Below, one piece after another: positions 32,740-34,143 of a DNA stretch of 34,143 nucleotides. The notes under the pieces are model-generated. The model did not search any database. It saw only the letters and a list, made by a program, of their open reading frames with translations, and had not been told where the DNA came from. The first letter of the stretch is position 1. Each line of letters opens with the position of its first letter. Origin of the DNA: Firmicutes bacterium CAG:124 (GTDB lineage Bacteria > Bacillota > Clostridia > Oscillospirales > Oscillospiraceae). Location: NCBI GenBank assembly GCA_000432135.1, contig HF990555.1:1-34143 (forward strand). Direction: 5' to 3'. Both the position numbers and the translations under genes were made by a program.

Positions 32740-33231
32740 ATGATCGTTTCAACCGCAATTCAAAAAATGATCGAATTCTACAAGGGCAACCGCCATGACG
32801 TCAACCATTTTCTCAAGGTCTGGGCCATGGCAAAGACCATCGGAGAGCTGGAGGGGCTGGACAGACACACGCAGGAGGTGCTGGAGCTTGCCGCGGTGAT
32901 CCACGACATCGCCTGCCCGCTGTGCCGGGAGAAATACGGCGACACCGACGGCAAGCATCAGGAGCTGGAAAGCCCGGCGCTGGTAGAGACGTTTTTCACA
33001 GAGCTGCCCGCTGCGCGTCCTGACGTGGACCGCATTTCGTGGCTGGCCGCGCACCACCATACCTATACGGACATCGGCGGCATCGACCACCAGATCCTGC
33101 TGGAGGCGGACTATCTCGTCAACGCGGACGAGCAGGGCCATTCATGCTCCGCCATCGAGAATTTCCGCCGGCGCGTGTTCCGCACCGCCTCGGGCACTCA
33201 CCTGCTGGACAGCATTTATCTGCAGGGCTGA
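32740..33231 (+). CDS. HD-domain hydrolase
   Basis: A 163-residue HD-domain protein. Metal-binding candidates are the histidines of NRHDVNHFLKV (19-26), H55-D56 in VIHDIACP and the HHH cluster of AAHHHTY near residue 108. HD proteins of this short type hydrolyse nucleotides or other phosphate esters; the substrate is unknown. CGGAGGG lies 7-8 bases upstream of the ATG at 32740, only 16 bases after ogt, so it is probably co-transcribed. Whether it shares in repair is unknown. Confidence 0.85.
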   Translation: MIVSTAIQKMIEFYKGNRHDVNHFLKVWAMAKTIGELEGLDRHTQEVLELAAVIHDIACPLCREKYGDTDGKHQELESPALVETFFTELPAARPDVDRISWLAAHHHTYTDIGGIDHQILLEADYLVNADEQGHSCSAIENFRRRVFRTASGTHLLDSIYLQG

Positions 33232-33267
33232 GGCCGCCGAACCGGCTTTGAAAATTGGAGATATGTT

Positions 33268-33297
33268 GAAAAAATCCGCCTCACGGCGGATTTTTTC
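33268..33297. terminator. Bidirectional terminator
   Basis: GAAAAAATCCGCC (33268-33280), loop TCAC, and the perfect complement (33285-33297) with a T-run on either strand. It ends the HD-domain transcript and, from the other side, the regulator and small-peptide transcript. A second small hairpin GGAGCC-GGAC-GGCTCC lies at 33302-33317. Confidence 0.9.
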
Positions 33298-33319
33298 TTG
33301 TGGAGCCGGACGGCTCCGG

Positions 33320-33412
33320 TCATCTTTTTGTCAGCCTCCGGCAGACGGCCTTGACTGCGCCGATGCAGGCGCAGACCCCTCCGGCGACCAGTACGGATGT
33401 GAGAAGCTCCAT
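33320..33412 (-). CDS. 30-residue small membrane peptide downstream of the metal regulator
   Basis: A 30-codon frame starting MELLTSVLVAGG, with a hydrophobic core at about 3-22, cysteines at 14, 16 and 24, and a basic end (RRLTKR). The ribosome binding site AAAGGAGG (33420-33427) is ideally spaced 7 bases from the ATG and begins at the base next to the regulator's stop codon. A terminator follows. The gene is below the size most gene finders accept. I do not recognise the family. The cysteines and the neighbour hint at a metal-related membrane role, but that is speculation. Confidence 0.65.
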   Translation of the reverse strand: MELLTSVLVAGGVCACIGAVKAVCRRLTKR

Positions 33413-33427
33413 TCGGACGCCTCCTTT

Positions 33428-33811
33428 TCAGTAACCGCGGCTCAGCCGCTCCATCATCTGCGGCACAGCGTCCGGCAGCTGCGCAAGCACCGCGCAGGCC
33501 GCGCTGCGCGCGTCCTCTTCGTTCAGTCCCAGCGTCTGCTGCATCCTTCCGCGCAGGAGCGAACAGCAGACCGCATAGCGCTCCGCCTGCATCCGGCCCT
33601 CCGGCGTCAAGAACACCGTGCCGTATTTCTTCTTTTCCGCAAGTCCCGCCGCGCACAGATTTTCGATCATCGAGTGCACGCTCGGCTTCGTCACGCGCAG
33701 CTGCTCCGCGATGTCCATGCACCGCGCGCCTGCGTCCTTCTGGCAGAGCTCCAGCAGCGTCAGCAGATATTTGATCGCAGACGGCGTCAGGGGTTTCTGT
33801 GCATCCGCCAT
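33428..33811 (-). CDS. DtxR/MntR-family metal-dependent regulator
   Basis: A 127-residue repressor of the iron/manganese-responsive DtxR group. A winged helix-turn-helix is at about 30-75 (MDIAEQLRVTKPSVHSMIENL, then the wing KKYGTVFLTPEG). After it comes the dimerisation helix region, and there is no SH3-like third domain. That length is nearer MntR than DtxR. The usual acidic and histidine metal ligands are not all obvious, so metal dependence is inferred from family. GGGAGG precedes the ATG by about 8 bases. A perfect palindrome overlaps its transcription start, pointing to autoregulation. Confidence 0.83.
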   Translation of the reverse strand: MADAQKPLTPSAIKYLLTLLELCQKDAGARCMDIAEQLRVTKPSVHSMIENLCAAGLAEKKKYGTVFLTPEGRMQAERYAVCCSLLRGRMQQTLGLNEEDARSAACAVLAQLPDAVPQMMERLSRGY

Positions 33812-33835
33812 ACCGCAGCCCTCCCGATTGCCCGA

Positions 33836-33859
33836 TTTGGTTAGTCTTCTCTAACCAAA
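33836..33859 (-). promoter_or_regulatory. Operator palindrome of the DtxR-type regulator
   Basis: A perfect inverted repeat TTTGGTTAG-N6-CTAACCAAA overlapping the predicted start of transcription (about 33857). The GGTTAG...CTAACC core resembles sites bound by DtxR/MntR/IdeR proteins. Binding would block the regulator's own promoter. Confidence 0.7.
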
Positions 33860-33863
33860 CGTC

Positions 33864-33892
33864 AGTTTAACATATTTAACTTGCTTCGTCAA
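33864..33892 (-). promoter_or_regulatory. Promoter of the DtxR-type regulator
   Basis: Minus strand TTGACG (33887-33892), 17 bases, TAAACT (33864-33869). Confidence 0.7.
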
Positions 33893-33956
33893 GTATTTTC
33901 TGCATATCCTTTCATGCAGACAGGCGATGCTGCCGCTTTTCTTCAGCGGGCTTTTC

Positions 33957-33965
33957 TGATATACT
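33957..33965 (+). promoter_or_regulatory. Extended -10 for the terminal membrane-protein gene
   Basis: TGATATACT (33957-33965) is an extended -10. No good -35 was found. It lies 33 bases before the ATG at 33999. Confidence 0.45.
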
Positions 33966-33998
33966 GACGCTATCTCGATCTGCAAAAGAGGATTGTCT

Positions 33999-34143
33999 AT
34001 GAACACCACTGCAAAGGAGCTTGCGCTGGGCGGAATGTTCACGGCGCTGGGCGTCGTGCTGCTGTGTCTGGGCGGCGTTGTCCCGCTGGCACTGTACGCC
34101 TGTCCGATCCTGGCCTCGGCTGTGCTTCTTCCGGGGGGGGAGG
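33999..34143 (+). CDS. Membrane protein, N-terminal part only
   Basis: The first 48 codons of a gene cut by the window end. It begins MNTTAKELALGGMFTALGVVLL, followed by hydrophobic stretches with G, C and P, the profile of small multi-spanning membrane proteins of Clostridia (for example ECF-S-like or uncharacterised ones). GAGGA is 6 bases before the ATG. It ends in a run of eight Gs (34133-34140), where the encoded residues become doubtful. It is divergent from the DtxR-type regulator with about 140 bases between, so shared control by the operator is possible. No function can be assigned. Confidence 0.6.
   Translation, partial: MNTTAKELALGGMFTALGVVLLCLGGVVPLALYACPILASAVLLPGGE

Noticed and set aside
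33905..33918. TGCAT...ATGCA inverted repeat before the terminal membrane protein
   Set aside because: Only five bases per arm with an AT-rich loop, which is likely by chance.

Overview
The window looks like the chromosome of a GC-rich member of the Clostridia, most likely Oscillospirales. The grounds are AGGAGG-type ribosome binding sites, several GTG and TTG starts, a single-cluster clostridial ferredoxin, a complete late cobalamin assembly operon, a possible HrcA/CIRCE-like operator and radical-SAM HemW. No rRNA, tRNA, prophage or insertion sequence was recognised. Taxonomy is an inference from gene content.

Layout. (1) 1-8148, minus strand: a complete type I-C CRISPR-Cas locus, cas3 | cas5c-cas8c(cas11c)-cas7c-cas4-cas1-cas2, then the leader and the leader-proximal end of an array that leaves the window at base 1. 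cas3 has its own promoter. A 16-bp hairpin and a second promoter separate it from the cas5-cas2 operon. An internal Shine-Dalgarno and TTG inside cas8c mark the small subunit Cas11c. (2) 8460-11903, plus: a CtpE-like P-type ATPase, a ferredoxin and a DEDDh exonuclease, each with clear signals. (3) 11910-14315, minus: a two-gene ABC exporter. (4) 14325-15081: an inverted repeat resembling CIRCE upstream of hsp20, then a C-terminal scrap of a RelE/ParE toxin. (5) 15396-24912, plus: a housekeeping cluster, rlhA-like U32 protein, maf, mreC, mreD, mrdA (PBP2), lepA, hemW. A 168-bp inverted-repeat element sits between mreC and mreD. (6) 25185-29967, plus: a tightly overlapping operon, Nudix hydrolase, TIM-barrel isomerase-like protein, cobT, cobU, cobS, a short second CobU-like protein and cobC. 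It joins activated lower ligand to adenosylcobinamide to finish a cobamide. (7) 29966-31406, minus: a MATE exporter. (8) 31476-33297, plus: alkylation-damage repair, an AlkA-like glycosylase broken by a 29-bp insertion and an Ogt-type methyltransferase, then an HD-domain hydrolase. (9) 33320-33892, minus: a DtxR/MntR-type metal regulator with a palindromic operator at its own promoter, coupled to a 30-residue membrane peptide. (10) From 33999, plus: the start of a membrane protein cut by the window end.

No wholly new system was identified. The least ordinary observations are the complementary pair of CobU-like proteins around cobS, the two extra enzymes heading the cobalamin operon, the CIRCE-like operator variant, the internal Cas11c start, the structured element inside the mre cluster, the peptide coupled to the metal regulator, and the broken alkA-like gene.
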